From positions 1-64,000 of the forward strand of contig BHEP01000005.1 in assembly GCA_003851245.1 (NCBI GenBank): a DNA stretch of 64,000 nucleotides, read 5' to 3'. The notes beneath the pieces are model-generated. The model ran no database searches. It was not told the DNA's origin and was given only the letters and a program-made list of their open reading frames with translations. Numbering within the stretch: position 1 is the stretch's first letter; each line of letters starts with the position of its first letter. Below are positions 1 through 11,298 of the stretch, piece by piece. The translations under genes were made by a program, and so were the position numbers. This DNA comes from Bacteroidales bacterium (lineage in GTDB: Bacteria > Bacteroidota > Bacteroidia > Bacteroidales > Azobacteroidaceae).

Positions 1-10
1 ACTTTAGGAT

Positions 11-50
11 ACAAATAAATAAGGCATCATTTTATTTATTTGTTTTTTTA
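11..50 (+). terminator. AT-rich terminator hairpin
   Basis: A perfect 12-bp inverted repeat (arms 11-22 and 32-43, ACAAATAAATAA and its complement) with a 9-base loop is followed by a run of T at 44-50. This is the form of a Rho-independent terminator for a plus-strand gene ending before the window. The stem is nearly all A-T, so it would be weak. Confidence 0.5.
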
Positions 51-85
51 ACATTTCAATATACATAAAATACATGTATAATGAG

Positions 86-93
86 TATCTTTG
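86..93 (+). promoter_or_regulatory. -7 box upstream of the Rrf2 gene
   Basis: TATCTTTG matches the Bacteroidota sigma-ABfr -7 consensus TAnnTTTG. It lies 26 bases before the Rrf2 start codon, giving a short leader. No clear -33 TTG is seen. Confidence 0.5.
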
Positions 94-119
94 CAAGGTA
101 TTTCAAAACAAAGGACTAA

Positions 120-539
120 ATGATTTTATCAGAACGAACAAATATTGCTATTCAGTCGCTGCTTATCTTAGATACTGCGAGCATAAATAGCTACAATTTG
201 AATGAGATAGCCAAGATTGGGAATACCTCTAAACGTGTTTTGGAAGTATTATTTAATGAACTTAGAAAAAACGGACTCGTTGCCAGTCGTTTGGGAAAGC
301 ATGGAGGCTATTATTTGACTCGCGATCCAGAATTAATTTCATTGAAAGAAGTTGTTCAGATTTTTGAGCCTACCAATCCCATTTTTCAAGTAGCTTTGGA
401 GAGTTCAAAAAAGGGCAAGCAGCAAGCAATTATTGAGGATATTTGTAAGGATATACAGACCTATGCTCTTGAGAAGTTTGCTGCCATTAGTCTGGCAGAC
501 TTAAAAGAAGAGAATACTATTTTTAATTATACAATTTAA
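120..539 (+). CDS. Rrf2-family transcriptional regulator
   Basis: A 139-residue protein of Rrf2 size. The N-terminal winged helix covers about residues 1-70 and includes the typical N-E-I-A-K-I helix and the wing region G-K-H-G-G-Y-Y-L. The [2Fe-2S] cysteine triplet of IscR/NsrR is absent: the only Cys is near residue 108. This makes it closer in type to CymR, the cysteine-metabolism repressor of Firmicutes. It lies 25 bases before cysK on the same strand and probably shares its promoter, so control of cysteine synthesis is a reasonable inference. Any signal ligand is unknown. Confidence 0.85.
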   Translation: MILSERTNIAIQSLLILDTASINSYNLNEIAKIGNTSKRVLEVLFNELRKNGLVASRLGKHGGYYLTRDPELISLKEVVQIFEPTNPIFQVALESSKKGKQQAIIEDICKDIQTYALEKFAAISLADLKEENTIFNYTI

Positions 540-564
540 TTACACATTTTTAAGATTTATAGAC

Positions 565-1515
565 ATGAGCAAAATTGCAAAAAATTTAACAGACTTGGTT
601 GGCAATACGCCACTTTTATCTTTAGGTAATTACAGTAAGCATTTGGGTTTGAAAACCAATTTGTTGGCTAAACTAGAATATTTCAATCCCGGAGGAAGTG
701 TAAAAGACCGCATTGCCAAGTCAATGATTGAGGATGCCGAGAAAACAGGAGTATTAAAACCTGGCGGCACAATTATTGAGCCTACGAGTGGCAATGCGGG
801 CGTTGGTTTGGCGTGGGTCGGTGCTGCCAAGTCTTACAAAGTGGTGCTAACTATGCCCGAGACAATGAGTGTGGAGCGTCGCAACTTACTAAAAGCGTTG
901 GGAGCTCAGCTGGTATTGACTCCTGGTGCTGAGGGGATGAAGGGAGCTATTGCTAAGGCAATAGAATTGCGGGCAGAGACTCCCGACTCGGTAATCTTGC
1001 AGCAGTTTGAAAATCCTTCAAACCCCTTGGTCCACATCCATACTACTGGAGAAGAGGTTTGGGCAGATACCGATGGTAAAATTGATATTTTCGTGGCTGG
1101 AGTAGGCACTGGGGGCACTATAAGCGGGGTGGGAGCCTTGTTGAAGAGTAAAAATGCAGACATACAAATTGTGGCTGTAGAACCTAGCGACTCTCCTGTT
1201 TTGTCGGGAGGAAATCCTGGGCCCCACAAGATACAGGGTATCGGTGCAGGATTCATTCCTACAAATTACGATAGCAAGGTGGTAGACCAAATAATTCAAG
1301 TAACAAATGACGAGGCAATCAAGGCAAGCCGAGAGCTTGCTCAGACGGAGGGTTTATTGGTTGGAATTTCTTCGGGCGCTGCCATTGTTGCGGCTGTAAA
1401 GTTGGCGCAAGTGCAAGGCAATGAGGAGAAGACTATCGTAGTACTGCTTCCCGACACTGGCGAGCGTTATCTTTCGACTGTTTTGTATGCCTTTGAAGAA
1501 TATCCTATCGCGTAA
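565..1515 (+). CDS. cysK: Cysteine synthase A (O-acetylserine thiol-lyase)
   Basis: PLP enzyme joining O-acetylserine and sulfide to form cysteine. Its 316 residues match the CysK length. Visible motifs are the PLP lysine in N-P-G-G-S-V-K-D-R (Lys47), the T-S-G-N-A-G substrate loop, the G-T-G-G-T phosphate-binding loop and the S-S-G-A segment near the C-terminus. The Rrf2 gene just upstream is a likely regulator. The 3' end overlaps the convergent sprA 3' end by 11 bases. The serine acetyltransferase that supplies its substrate is encoded far away, at 47.5 kb. Confidence 0.96.
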   Translation: MSKIAKNLTDLVGNTPLLSLGNYSKHLGLKTNLLAKLEYFNPGGSVKDRIAKSMIEDAEKTGVLKPGGTIIEPTSGNAGVGLAWVGAAKSYKVVLTMPETMSVERRNLLKALGAQLVLTPGAEGMKGAIAKAIELRAETPDSVILQQFENPSNPLVHIHTTGEEVWADTDGKIDIFVAGVGTGGTISGVGALLKSKNADIQIVAVEPSDSPVLSGGNPGPHKIQGIGAGFIPTNYDSKVVDQIIQVTNDEAIKASRELAQTEGLLVGISSGAAIVAAVKLAQVQGNEEKTIVVLLPDTGERYLSTVLYAFEEYPIA

Positions 1516-4500
1516 GACTAATATTTAGGCTTACACCAAAACTTGATTTAGAAGTCGGATACGATGTAGATACAACTATGGGCTTGCTAATTTGTTTATC
1601 ATAAAAAGCCTCTAGCATTAAAAGACGGCTGAGGTTGTATTTGGCAGCAAATTTTAGCATCACTTGTGCCTCTCCATTTGTAGCTTGCGTAAATCCGTCT
1701 TCTATTTTTCGGATGAGGGTTTGTAGTTTTTGGTACGACACATCTCCCGTCACAGTGAGGTCATTGCTAAAATTACTGCCTCCGGAAGCTTTCATTTTTA
1801 AAGTTTTATTGAACTCTGTGAGTTTATATCCCAGTCCCACAACATATTCGTTGCGTGATGTTTCCACCACCTGATACGACGATACATTGAGGTTTAGCAT
1901 CCTTGTGTTTTTAAGTTCCATCTTTATCATAGTATTGTTTTTGAAGGAGGCATTGACTCCAACAAGGGGGTTGAAACCTTCGGTTAGATTGACCGACGAA
2001 ACCTCGTAAGGCGAGGAAGGCACTGGAAATCCGGAACTTATGTTTTGTATGTACCCAATACCATCAGATTCTCCCGCCCAATTGGCATAAGAGGCATAAT
2101 TGCCCACCGAATAATTGCAGGAGTAGGCATGGCTGATAACAAAGCTCTTGAAGATATTATTTACAGCATCCAGCTGCATAAATCCGTCGTATGTAACCTT
2201 CCAATTGGGCAGCAGTTTTAGCAGGGAAGGAAAGCTTGATAGTCCTACCTTCCTAGAGTTTGTGCCAGTATAAGCAGCCAAAAATGCAGGTATCAATACG
2301 TCGGAAGAATTTTCGTCGTAGCTTCCGTACTGAGAGTCGTAGGCTTGATTTGCAAATTGCGAATCTTCAATAAATCCTACATTGGGATAGTTTCGCCCCG
2401 TATAACTTTCTTGCAGGCGTGCTTTGATTGTTTTTCTATTGTCTAGGAATTGATCAAAGGTTTTGGATCTATAATTGTTTGATGCCTTGCTGCTTTCAAA
2501 AGCCGTTCTGATGGCTATGGTCGACATGGTGAATGTGCCTCCACGCTTGTTGGGAAGGTTGGTAACAAAATCTATTCCTTCGGATTGCGTATGTGTATGG
2601 AGTGCATTGAGATCTATTCTGCAACCTACGAATGGTTCGAGGGCGGCCCTGAAGGTAAAGTTTTTTGTGTAATTGAACATCGCCAGGGTATTGGAATATT
2701 CTTCGTTTCTTACCAGCCATTCGCGACTAAGAGCCTTGTCTATATAGCTTTTGTCGGCCATTCCAAAGGCAAAATCTAGCCCTGGAGAGTTGCCATAATT
2801 GCTGCTTCCTTGGCCAAAAAAATCACCAATATCCTGTCTGAAATTTGGCACCATCAAGCCCTGCGTTTCGGTGTAGGAGAATCCAACATTTCGCACCGAC
2901 ATTAAGCCCCTAGTGCTCACTTGTGCAATTTTATATAGTAGGGTCTCTTCCATTTTGGGAAGTTGGTATACAACTAGCTTCAGATTGATGGAGTCTAGGT
3001 TATCTATTTTCAAAGAATTATTGTCGATGGCTTTAAATTCTACTGGATATAGCTTGCCGTTCTCCCTTCGGGCAGAAATTCTCAGTCGCTTGTTATCTAG
3101 CTGATGGCTTACAATTGTGGCGGAATCCATATTTAGTACCACATCGCCTTCATATTTCTTTTTTTTCTTTTCTTTTTCCAGTTGTTGTGGTGTTTTTTCT
3201 CCTACTACAAGAGGATTTTTTGCTTGCTCGTTAGCTGCCGCTGTTGTGCGACTGTTGGTAGTTCTAGTATTTTTGATGGCAGGTCTTTTGAAGACATATT
3301 TTTGATTCACACTTTTTAGGAATGGCGATTTGTTGTAAAGAAGCATCAGGTTAAAATTTACATTATTGAATCCCATGGTGCGTGTGCTGCTTATGGTGTT
3401 ACCTAGCTGTGTGTAGTCAGCAAGTCTGGCACCTCTATCCCAATTGTAGTTGGCTGTATAGTTGTAGCTAGCAGTTATCCATTCGAGGTGAGGAATATAC
3501 CTCAGCGGAATGGCATAGCTTGCGCTAAAAGACTGGGCATAAGCCAAGGGAGTTCCAAGGTCGCGTATGCTTTGCAGCACCGAATCTTTCCATAGCTTGT
3601 ATTCATCGGGATTTATTTTCTTATTTACCTGCACGTTGGGCGATTCTATTCGGGCTTGGGTTCCCGTTTGTAGCGAGAGGTTGAGGTTTTTTGTTAAGTT
3701 CCATTGAATTGCCGACCCCCTATTCCACAAAAAATCTTCTCTTATAGATACAGGAATCATGTTTTGCCCCCCCATATTATTTAGGTCGCGCAATTGCACC
3801 TCATAATAATCGCGCATCATCTCTGTAAAAAATGATATGCTGTTGGGCAGGTAGGTGAAGCTAAGTTCTTTGGCAAATTTGAGACCCTCGGACTTACTTT
3901 CCATATTTTTGAAAGGCTCGAAAGGCTTCACAAATGGAGAGTAGCTATAATTGATATTACCTCTTTGATTGGTATTTCTTTCGTATTCGGTGGTAGCCTC
4001 CTGCCTCCTATTTTCCAAGAAAGAATAGCCAAAGCTAAAATTTATAGGGTCGTATGGCATGGGCTTCTTACTCTTTATGCCTACCCTCATATTATTGAAA
4101 TTGATGCCGCGGGTAATAATTTTGTCTTGGGCATATTTTTTTACAGAATCTTTCTCTGCCTGTGTTTCTAAATTATTTAGAGCGTCTTTGAGGAGTATAT
4201 CTTGATTTAGGGGGTCGTATTTGGGACTTGTAATTTGCTCTGAATAGGTATAATACATTGGCAAAGTGATATTTGCTTTTTCAGGAAATAGCTTGCCAAG
4301 TTCCAAATTTGTAGACACATTGTATTGGTAATGATCATCCAAATTCCTTTCCATGATACCCTGCTCCAGGCCTCCAAATCCTGCTGTTTCTATCCTTCCC
4401 GCAAAGTTTACAGCTCCTAGATCCGATAGATTGATATTGAGATTGGCATTGCCAGCCCATCCACCATCTTCATTGAAGTCGGTAAGACGAAGTTCGTTGA

Positions 4501-7500
4501 CCCATATCTCTCCAGACTTAATATCCCTAGAGTTGTTGCGCACACCAATCATGATAACCTTTACTTCCGATAGGCTTGGATTGCCAATGATGTGCATGGA
4601 GTTGAGAGGCGTGTAGGGGTCTTGTTCTGAATATCGGGTATGGTAGGTGATATTTGAGCCAGATTGTCTTTTGAGTTTATTGCGCTTGAGTTTGAGGTTT
4701 GTTAATATCTCAAATGGAAAATCAAACATATTTGCCTTAGGCCATACAGCTTCCCTGTCAGTAGAGTTGTCGAGGTAGTCCCCAGGCGCAGTCATTTTTA
4801 GGGGTATTTCGTATTCGTAATAATTATTTTTGTAGTCAGATCCCAGACGCATAAATACCGATAGCTGGTTGTCATTTAAGTTTGTTAGGTCGTCGATAAA
4901 CCTTTCGGCGTGCACAAACATTTGCAACCTTCGATATTGACGGGCATCAAGTCCTGAGCTTTTATATACAGCCGCGGCATCGCCGGGAGCCATTTCGGTG
5001 ATTCTCAGAGATAGTGATTGTTCGTTTTCGTGGCGTATCTGCGTTTGTCCAGGGTCTATTATTCTGTTTACTCCTGGAGGCAGCACATAATTGACGGGGA
5101 CTCTACGATTATTTTCTTCCAAATTTACTGCAGAAACGCTGATACCAGCTTTTTTGCTTACAGGCAGGTTGGGGTTTGACAAGTCTTGGGCATATATCCT
5201 CCAGTCTCCCCTTACGAGTTCCAGTGTTGCAAAACGCAATTTTATGGGTTCGCTAAAATCATGCAAGAACATACGCATAAAACGGATATTTTTGAAATCA
5301 CTTATTTCTCCAACTTTTTTCGTGTGTTTTTGAACTGGTATTTTGAACTGATACCATTTGACAACAGGTTTTTCTCCATTTCTTAGGGTAACAGCAACCT
5401 CTCTTATATCGCTTATAAAATTCTCGCCGACAATAAGTTTTTCGGGGGCTAGAGATATTTTATACTGAAAATATTTTTCGTTTTCGTTAAGGGTGTTGTC
5501 TTGGTTGATGTCTTCTACATCGGGAGTTCTTTTTGCCGATACATCATATTTTTCTGGAGAATCTCCGGAAGCTCTGGAATTGCCTTCAGTACCATTATAC
5601 CTCCTATACCTATCGATTATCGATACCTCATCGCGGTCGTAATCACTTCCTCTGTAGTGATGAAAATTATCGCCTCCAGGGTCGTTGAAAGGAGAAAATT
5701 GATCCTCTTTCATCCTTGCTATCACCTCAGGATTGAGCCTATCCTCCAATTTGGCGATGTATTCTACATAGCTAGGGTGCTGCGTAAGCTCTTCTTGGGT
5801 GCTTAAGCCATTTAATCCTACATCTTGTATAGCTCTAGACCCAGGGGCCGCATCAAAAGCATAGGTTAGCGACTGTCTTGTAGGCACTTTACCCCATACG
5901 GTAGTCGTTACAGCTGTAGGATCTCCATCAATAGGCAGTCCGTTTTCAAAGAATTTTTTTTCATCCTTTAGTACGTCTTCCGAAATATCACCCAGATTAA
6001 AATATAAGTTGCCGCCTCTTGAATTGGGCTGATCAATAAAGGGGTCGAGCATCCAAAATTCAATATATTCGATGTTGGCAGATTCAAAGTCGGTATATCC
6101 CTTATCTAATTTCCTCATTATTCCTCCCCAGCGTTTTTGAGGATTTAGCAGCATGCCCGTAGTGGGGTCTATACCTTCCGCATCAAGGTTGTAAGGTCCT
6201 CTTTCGAGGGGGTCAAATGCCAGATTGAGGGTAGATATGGTGCTTGCTTCGGTATAATTTTGGTCTTTATTTGAGAGTTCCGACACATGCACCTCGCGCA
6301 CATAATGGTTTGACAGCTGTGTGAGGTCGTTTTTTATGTGGTTTGGAGTCATAGAACTTCTTTTTCTTGTAAACATAGGCTCTATGTAGAACCATGCTAG
6401 ATGCGCCCTATTTTTACCATAATTTATATCGTTTACCAAGCTACCTTCAGGAAAAAGAGCATCCGCCGACGCATCAGCAGGGGTGCTTGCCAGGGTCCAC
6501 GAATAAGGCGAACGTATATCGAGGCTCATTTTTGTTTTTTCAAAATCGTCGATATAGGAATAGTTACCCCCATATTTACTTTCGTAATGCCCCGGTAGCA
6601 GTTGTGCAAATTCGGCACTAAAATTGATCTGCGAAGGAGCTGAAATATTAATAAATGGAAGCTTATCTACCAGGTTGGTAAGCCACTGCGATTCCGTTTT
6701 ATAATTGGTATTGAAGCCATAGAGGGTATTATTTACCGACTCTTCGCCCAATCCTGTTTTCATGGTGATGGGCATTTCTTTAAGGTTCATTATGGTTGCT
6801 CCCACATTGAATTTGGGGGTAAAGGCATATTGCATATCCATTCCCATCATTGTTTTGCGCTGCATGCCAAAGCTTGAGGAGTTTTCGGTAGATATTGAAT
6901 AAGGAGCTCCCGATGCCAAGATGGCCTCGTCGGTGATAATGACGTTGCCCGAGGCATAATCGACGGTATAATGCACATTCTCTGTGAGTAATACTCCATT
7001 GGAAACAACTCTTACGGATCCTCGGGCTATATTGGCACCACCAAGATCTATACCTGCCCCAGAAGAGCCTTTGTACTCGCCTCGCATTATATACTTATTT
7101 TTTTCGGCTATTTGTTTGGCTATGGTTAGCGTAGAATCATAGAGCTCTTGAAATACATATTTGTCGGCAATAGCGTCGTCGGCTATCATTGTTCGCAGGT
7201 GGTTGCCAAAGGGTTCTTTTACAGGAAACATAATTCTCCCAGTTTGGGAGCTTACAGTATAATTTTCTATGTAGTCAAAAAAACCATCGCTGTATGGGTC
7301 TTGTCGGGAGTTTAGCCTATCAAGATTCATTACCTGCAGCAAAATTTTATTGGCTATGGCACCTTCGGAGATATAGTTGAGATAGGTTCCGGTAGTATCA
7401 TTTTGAAAGAGTATATCCAGCTTGAATTTTTCTTGTTGAAGCGAATAGGTATTTAGGGAGTATACGTTTTTCATCATCAAATTCCAGAAAGGGGTGCGTG

Positions 7501-9052
7501 GCGAGAGCGTTGTACCTCTAATCAATTTGAGATAAATATTTTCTGTAGAACTTCCAGGCTTATCGGTAGAAAACTCCCCTAGCTGATAGGTTTTGCCGGC
7601 ATAGTTGTATTCGAAGGCAACAGCCAATACCTCGTCCGACTGCAGGTTTCTTTTCAGAGATATGTATCCCAATTGAGTATTGAGGGTATAGTCAGAAGCG
7701 GATAGCTTACTAGCATTCTCCACCTTTTCGTAGTCTATGCCATTGTTTAAGCCGGCTGCCGTAAGTGTTTTATTTACTGCACTAATATCTCTAACATCAG
7801 GATAGTTCTGCACCATATTGCTGTATAGGTTGTTTGCCTTATTGTCGGGAATGGAATAAGGCAGGCCCGGAGTTTGTTGCACAAAAGAAGGATTGCTTAT
7901 GTGGTCGTATTCTCCAAGGTCGGCAAAGGCTACAAAATTGCGGGCCTCGTTGAAATTATTTTTTGTGTTGGTTACCCACACCTCCACTCTTCCAATGGTG
8001 ATACCCGATTTAATGTGTGGCAGGGTTTTCATCGCATCATCGTAGTTGTCCCAGAAATAATGTGCTAAGAAGAAGTGCCTATTTTCTTCGTAAGCGTCGG
8101 CAGAGATTTCAAAGGGCGTTGTTTGTACTCCTCCTTTTGAGGCAATAGTCCGCGACTCAGATTCTTGCTGAGAGAATACGGCACCTACCTTAAGTTTTCC
8201 AAATTGCAGTTCTGTTTTTATGCCAAAAAGTGCCGATCCTCCTCTTATGAGCGAGTTGGAGGTGTTCATACTAACGTTTCCAGCCTCCAGATGTTTTATT
8301 ATTTCGTCTTCCTTTCCTTCGTAGCCCAGTTTTATTTTTTTTGTGTCGAAGTCGAAGCTAGCCTCTGTGTTGTAGTTTAGACCAAAATTTACCTTGTCGC
8401 CTACCTTGGCATTTACATTGGCTTGTATTTGCGAGTCGAAGTCGAAGGAGGTACGTGTCTGTTGGCTTGAAGTCATTGTGGGGTCGCCCGTATAATTTCT
8501 GTTGATAGCCATTTTTATGTTGGTGCTTCCCTGTGTTTGTAGCTGCACTCCACCGGGGCCGAATATTTTTTCGGCTGGGCCGAGATCAAACTTCATGTCA
8601 AACATCGAGAAGGCATCCTTATCTTTCTCTTCTTTGGCTATTAGCTCATCCGTATTTTTTTTACGGTAGTAGTTTTGCATGCTTTTTTTCATGCTGTATT
8701 CAAAATACTCTTCTTGACTAAGTCGTATCGGCGTGCTTACTTGTTCATTTCCAATGGGCGAGTACATGATATAGGAATTGCTTTGGGCATCATATTCAAA
8801 CTCACGGTTTATGTTTTCGGGCTGGCGCAGGTCTATGGGGTGTACTTTGTCGAGTTCTTTAAATTCGTTTATTTCGGTTTTAGCTACAGGAAAGCGCGGT
8901 GCTTGGTGGCTACTATCCTTCACTGCTGGCTGAGAATCCTGCTGACTGGGGTTTTGCATCTCTATAAACGCCTGATCGGCACTAAGAGTAAATATACTGC
9001 CAATAAAAACCGTTAGAAGGCAAGCTAAGCTGTATTTTTTTACATTCCTCAT
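1505..9052 (-). CDS. sprA: Type IX secretion outer-membrane translocon SprA/Sov
   Basis: A giant protein of 2515 residues, as expected for SprA (Sov in Porphyromonas), the very large outer-membrane beta-barrel that forms the T9SS export channel. An N-terminal signal peptide covers about residues 1-25, followed by long barrel-type repeats rich in aromatic residues alternating with polar ones, ending in a C-terminal strand that closes on a hydrophobic/aromatic pattern. A lysine-rich patch (K-E-K-K-K-K-K) lies near residues 1915-1925. Its ATG overlaps the ruvA stop by one base (TAATG), so translation is probably coupled; ruvA-sprA adjacency is common in Bacteroidota. A likely cargo protein with a T9SS sorting domain is encoded at 48.8-50.1 kb. 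Confidence 0.95.
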   Translation of the reverse strand: MRNVKKYSLACLLTVFIGSIFTLSADQAFIEMQNPSQQDSQPAVKDSSHQAPRFPVAKTEINEFKELDKVHPIDLRQPENINREFEYDAQSNSYIMYSPIGNEQVSTPIRLSQEEYFEYSMKKSMQNYYRKKNTDELIAKEEKDKDAFSMFDMKFDLGPAEKIFGPGGVQLQTQGSTNIKMAINRNYTGDPTMTSSQQTRTSFDFDSQIQANVNAKVGDKVNFGLNYNTEASFDFDTKKIKLGYEGKEDEIIKHLEAGNVSMNTSNSLIRGGSALFGIKTELQFGKLKVGAVFSQQESESRTIASKGGVQTTPFEISADAYEENRHFFLAHYFWDNYDDAMKTLPHIKSGITIGRVEVWVTNTKNNFNEARNFVAFADLGEYDHISNPSFVQQTPGLPYSIPDNKANNLYSNMVQNYPDVRDISAVNKTLTAAGLNNGIDYEKVENASKLSASDYTLNTQLGYISLKRNLQSDEVLAVAFEYNYAGKTYQLGEFSTDKPGSSTENIYLKLIRGTTLSPRTPFWNLMMKNVYSLNTYSLQQEKFKLDILFQNDTTGTYLNYISEGAIANKILLQVMNLDRLNSRQDPYSDGFFDYIENYTVSSQTGRIMFPVKEPFGNHLRTMIADDAIADKYVFQELYDSTLTIAKQIAEKNKYIMRGEYKGSSGAGIDLGGANIARGSVRVVSNGVLLTENVHYTVDYASGNVIITDEAILASGAPYSISTENSSSFGMQRKTMMGMDMQYAFTPKFNVGATIMNLKEMPITMKTGLGEESVNNTLYGFNTNYKTESQWLTNLVDKLPFINISAPSQINFSAEFAQLLPGHYESKYGGNYSYIDDFEKTKMSLDIRSPYSWTLASTPADASADALFPEGSLVNDINYGKNRAHLAWFYIEPMFTRKRSSMTPNHIKNDLTQLSNHYVREVHVSELSNKDQNYTEASTISTLNLAFDPLERGPYNLDAEGIDPTTGMLLNPQKRWGGIMRKLDKGYTDFESANIEYIEFWMLDPFIDQPNSRGGNLYFNLGDISEDVLKDEKKFFENGLPIDGDPTAVTTTVWGKVPTRQSLTYAFDAAPGSRAIQDVGLNGLSTQEELTQHPSYVEYIAKLEDRLNPEVIARMKEDQFSPFNDPGGDNFHHYRGSDYDRDEVSIIDRYRRYNGTEGNSRASGDSPEKYDVSAKRTPDVEDINQDNTLNENEKYFQYKISLAPEKLIVGENFISDIREVAVTLRNGEKPVVKWYQFKIPVQKHTKKVGEISDFKNIRFMRMFLHDFSEPIKLRFATLELVRGDWRIYAQDLSNPNLPVSKKAGISVSAVNLEENNRRVPVNYVLPPGVNRIIDPGQTQIRHENEQSLSLRITEMAPGDAAAVYKSSGLDARQYRRLQMFVHAERFIDDLTNLNDNQLSVFMRLGSDYKNNYYEYEIPLKMTAPGDYLDNSTDREAVWPKANMFDFPFEILTNLKLKRNKLKRQSGSNITYHTRYSEQDPYTPLNSMHIIGNPSLSEVKVIMIGVRNNSRDIKSGEIWVNELRLTDFNEDGGWAGNANLNINLSDLGAVNFAGRIETAGFGGLEQGIMERNLDDHYQYNVSTNLELGKLFPEKANITLPMYYTYSEQITSPKYDPLNQDILLKDALNNLETQAEKDSVKKYAQDKIITRGINFNNMRVGIKSKKPMPYDPINFSFGYSFLENRRQEATTEYERNTNQRGNINYSYSPFVKPFEPFKNMESKSEGLKFAKELSFTYLPNSISFFTEMMRDYYEVQLRDLNNMGGQNMIPVSIREDFLWNRGSAIQWNLTKNLNLSLQTGTQARIESPNVQVNKKINPDEYKLWKDSVLQSIRDLGTPLAYAQSFSASYAIPLRYIPHLEWITASYNYTANYNWDRGARLADYTQLGNTISSTRTMGFNNVNFNLMLLYNKSPFLKSVNQKYVFKRPAIKNTRTTNSRTTAAANEQAKNPLVVGEKTPQQLEKEKKKKKYEGDVVLNMDSATIVSHQLDNKRLRISARRENGKLYPVEFKAIDNNSLKIDNLDSINLKLVVYQLPKMEETLLYKIAQVSTRGLMSVRNVGFSYTETQGLMVPNFRQDIGDFFGQGSSNYGNSPGLDFAFGMADKSYIDKALSREWLVRNEEYSNTLAMFNYTKNFTFRAALEPFVGCRIDLNALHTHTQSEGIDFVTNLPNKRGGTFTMSTIAIRTAFESSKASNNYRSKTFDQFLDNRKTIKARLQESYTGRNYPNVGFIEDSQFANQAYDSQYGSYDENSSDVLIPAFLAAYTGTNSRKVGLSSFPSLLKLLPNWKVTYDGFMQLDAVNNIFKSFVISHAYSCNYSVGNYASYANWAGESDGIGYIQNISSGFPVPSSPYEVSSVNLTEGFNPLVGVNASFKNNTMIKMELKNTRMLNLNVSSYQVVETSRNEYVVGLGYKLTEFNKTLKMKASGGSNFSNDLTVTGDVSYQKLQTLIRKIEDGFTQATNGEAQVMLKFAAKYNLSRLLMLEAFYDKQISKPIVVSTSYPTSKSSFGVSLNISLTR

Positions 9053-9633
9053 TAAAGCATTTTTAGTGCAAGCTTGATGATTTCTTCTACCCTAAGGTGT
9101 GCCTTGTCTTTGACTATTTTGTCTACTGTTTTTTGTGAGGCTATCTGGTTGAAACCAAGCATAACGAGGGCTGAAACAGATTCTTTGGCATCCTGGCTGG
9201 GCTCAACATGTATGGCAATATTTATATTGCCTGTTGTTTTTATCTTGTCTTTTAGGTCAATTATAATACGCTCAGCTGTTTTTGTGCCTATTCCTTTTAC
9301 GGCTTTTAGAGCGTTGGAATTTTCCGAGGCTATTATTTGCTCTAATTCATTGCAATTGAGCGACGAAAGCATCACTCTAGCAGTATTGGCTCCCACTCCT
9401 GAGACGGATATGAGCAGCAAAAAAAGAGCGCGCTCTCTCTTGTCGATAAATCCATACAAAATATGTGCATCTTCGCGTATGGACTCATAAACATGTAATT
9501 TGACATCTTTTTTTTCGCCAATTGCGGTATAGGTGTTTATAGATATATGGCAAATATACCCCAATCCCCCTACTTCAATCACTGCCGAGGTAGGATTAAT
9601 CTCAATCAATTGTCCTTTAATATAATCTAACAT
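9052..9633 (-). CDS. ruvA: Holliday junction DNA helicase subunit RuvA
   Basis: 193 residues, standard for RuvA. The N-terminal OB-fold starts M-L-D-Y-I-K-G, the tandem helix-hairpin-helix region contains V-S-G-V-G and V-K-G-I-G-T-K-T-A-E-R, and the flexible C-terminal domain III that contacts RuvB follows. RuvA binds four-way junctions and loads the RuvB motor during recombination repair. It is the first gene of a likely two-gene unit with sprA, which starts within its stop codon. The promoter was not pinned down. Confidence 0.96.
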   Translation of the reverse strand: MLDYIKGQLIEINPTSAVIEVGGLGYICHISINTYTAIGEKKDVKLHVYESIREDAHILYGFIDKRERALFLLLISVSGVGANTARVMLSSLNCNELEQIIASENSNALKAVKGIGTKTAERIIIDLKDKIKTTGNINIAIHVEPSQDAKESVSALVMLGFNQIASQKTVDKIVKDKAHLRVEEIIKLALKML

Positions 9634-10008
9634 AATTTTATTTGCGCTTAGCTAATGCGTATGAAGCATTAACGAAAAAAATAGGTAAAAAGTATATTAG
9701 GAGCTGTAAAGTTTTACAAGTTTGTTGATAGTATTTTATTAATCTATCCAAATGCTATCTCTAACAGCCATAGATTTTGAAGCTCTATAAAAAGGCGATG
9801 CTATAGGCTCTAAAAATAAAAAATATACTATTTGCGATACCTAATTTACAAATTCCCCATAGGACAAACAATGCCCCGATTGAAAGGACAAATGGCGCAG
9901 GTAAGTGAATAGGTTCTTCTCATACCTTTTCGTGTGAGTTTGTGACGATTATTGCATTTTTTTAGACTTACTATCATTTGTGACTTCACAAATAATTATT
10001 AAATGGCT
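9634..10008. other. Intergenic spacer, 375 bp
   Basis: No gene can be supported here. The stretch should hold the ruvA promoter, but no clear TAnnTTTG box was found on the minus strand. A few reading frames shorter than 35 codons occur at 9870-9960, none recognisable. An 18-bp palindrome lies at 9976-9993. Confidence 0.5.
9976..9993. repeat. 18-bp palindrome past the ThrE-like gene
   Basis: ATTTGTGACTTCACAAAT has 8-bp arms around two central bases. It lies 16 bases past the ThrE-like stop codon. It could be a small hairpin end for that transcript, though no T-run follows on the minus strand, or a regulator site. The half-site TTTGTGAC appears again at about 9933-9940. Confidence 0.35.
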
Positions 10009-11298
10009 TTATTGTTCAGAGGGGCGTGCAAGCTTAGAGAAATACCTTCGGGTAATTACGTTGGGAATGGCAATACCTAGTGAAATTGCCAATACGGTCA
10101 TTCCTGCGGTCATTCCTGCATTTATTGTTTGCAATAAAATGGATATTTGTTGCTCTTCTGGGGCATCATTTAGTCCCATAAGTCCTATTATCGTTTTATA
10201 CATTAAAACCCCTGGTATCATGGGTATTACAGGAGGTATGGAGATTACTTTGGCGGGAACTTTTAGTGGTCCTATAAGGAAAACAGAGGCAAAACCCACG
10301 AGAAGCGCCGCAAAGAAAGAACTTAGGGGTAGGTTTAATCCAAATTCGTATAGCAGAATATTTCTGCTCACAATGGCTATCGCTCCCCCAATGGCGCATA
10401 CTAATAGGGTGCTTATAGGCACATTAAATATTATGGCAAAGCCTGTAGAGGCAATTGCTGCAACTAGTGCGATGATAATAATGCCGTGCTGGGGTGCCAA
10501 AATCACTGCCGGCTCTCCTATGTCAAGAAGTTGCAGCGCCAACACCATTCCGAAGGAGATGGCGCCCAAGGTAATAAAAACTATAAGTGCTCTGGTAATC
10601 CCCACAATGGAAAATCCATCAATCATATCATCTAAAGAGTTGATTATGGGTATTCCTGGTATTAAAAATAGAACAGAGGCAAAAATTGGGTGATTGGGGG
10701 TCTCGCTTATATTTAGAAAGGTCGATAATCCAGCAATAAAGGCAGCAATAAAGGCAGCAATGGCTACAGTGAGGTACATATTAAAATTTCTATGGTGCAT
10801 CTCTTGTCTGCAAAATATTGCTACACAAGTAGCTACCAGGGTAATCCCTGCGGCCGCCCAATCGCAACCAAAGAGTTTGCAAAATGCCGCACAAGCCAGG
10901 CCTGCGCTCAATACTACCAAGGCTCGAGGGTAGTTGCGCTTAGCGACACCAATTTTTTGTAAGGCCAATCGATAGCCCTCCAGGGTATAATTTTCTTTAA
11001 TAGCCAAATACGATAGCTTGCTTATGTCGGCAAGGGCACTCATATTGGGAACATGGTGGCTACATTTGCGAAAGCGGGTGATTGATTTTTGTCCATCACT
11101 TATATTAATCATCAAGGTAGTATAGCTAATATGCATCTGAAAGCGTTCTTGAGGGATGTTCATAAACTGCACCACCCTCCTCATATTTCTTTCAATGCGG
11201 TTGCTATCTGCCAAGCACTCTATCAGCATCTGACCTGTGGTGAGCAGCAGATCTATTTTTTGTCCTAAAATGAAATCATCTTCTTTTGCCAATTGCAT
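10009..11298 (-). CDS. Threonine/serine exporter family (ThrE-like) membrane protein
   Basis: 429 residues with the two-part ThrE layout. A soluble N-terminal half (about 1-120) starts with the L-L-x-T-G-x-x-L-x-E helix typical of the family. Ten or so hydrophobic segments follow (about 125-425), including the P-G-I-P-I-I-N-S and P-G-V-L-M-Y turns seen in the DUF1212 and DUF3815 halves. Corynebacterium ThrE exports threonine and serine; the substrate here is inferred only. Its start lies inside the end of the upstream AsmA-like gene (23-base overlap), so the two are probably co-translated. Confidence 0.85.
   Translation of the reverse strand: MQLAKEDDFILGQKIDLLLTTGQMLIECLADSNRIERNMRRVVQFMNIPQERFQMHISYTTLMINISDGQKSITRFRKCSHHVPNMSALADISKLSYLAIKENYTLEGYRLALQKIGVAKRNYPRALVVLSAGLACAAFCKLFGCDWAAAGITLVATCVAIFCRQEMHHRNFNMYLTVAIAAFIAAFIAGLSTFLNISETPNHPIFASVLFLIPGIPIINSLDDMIDGFSIVGITRALIVFITLGAISFGMVLALQLLDIGEPAVILAPQHGIIIIALVAAIASTGFAIIFNVPISTLLVCAIGGAIAIVSRNILLYEFGLNLPLSSFFAALLVGFASVFLIGPLKVPAKVISIPPVIPMIPGVLMYKTIIGLMGLNDAPEEQQISILLQTINAGMTAGMTVLAISLGIAIPNVITRRYFSKLARPSEQ

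Noticed and set aside
8675-9016. 113-codon plus-strand frame inside sprA
   Set aside because: It lies wholly opposite sprA coding sequence and has no recognisable domain; it is a shadow frame.
9980-10693. 237-codon plus-strand frame opposite the ThrE-like gene
   Set aside because: Its composition mirrors hydrophobic codons of the minus-strand gene, which has clear family motifs. A shadow frame.
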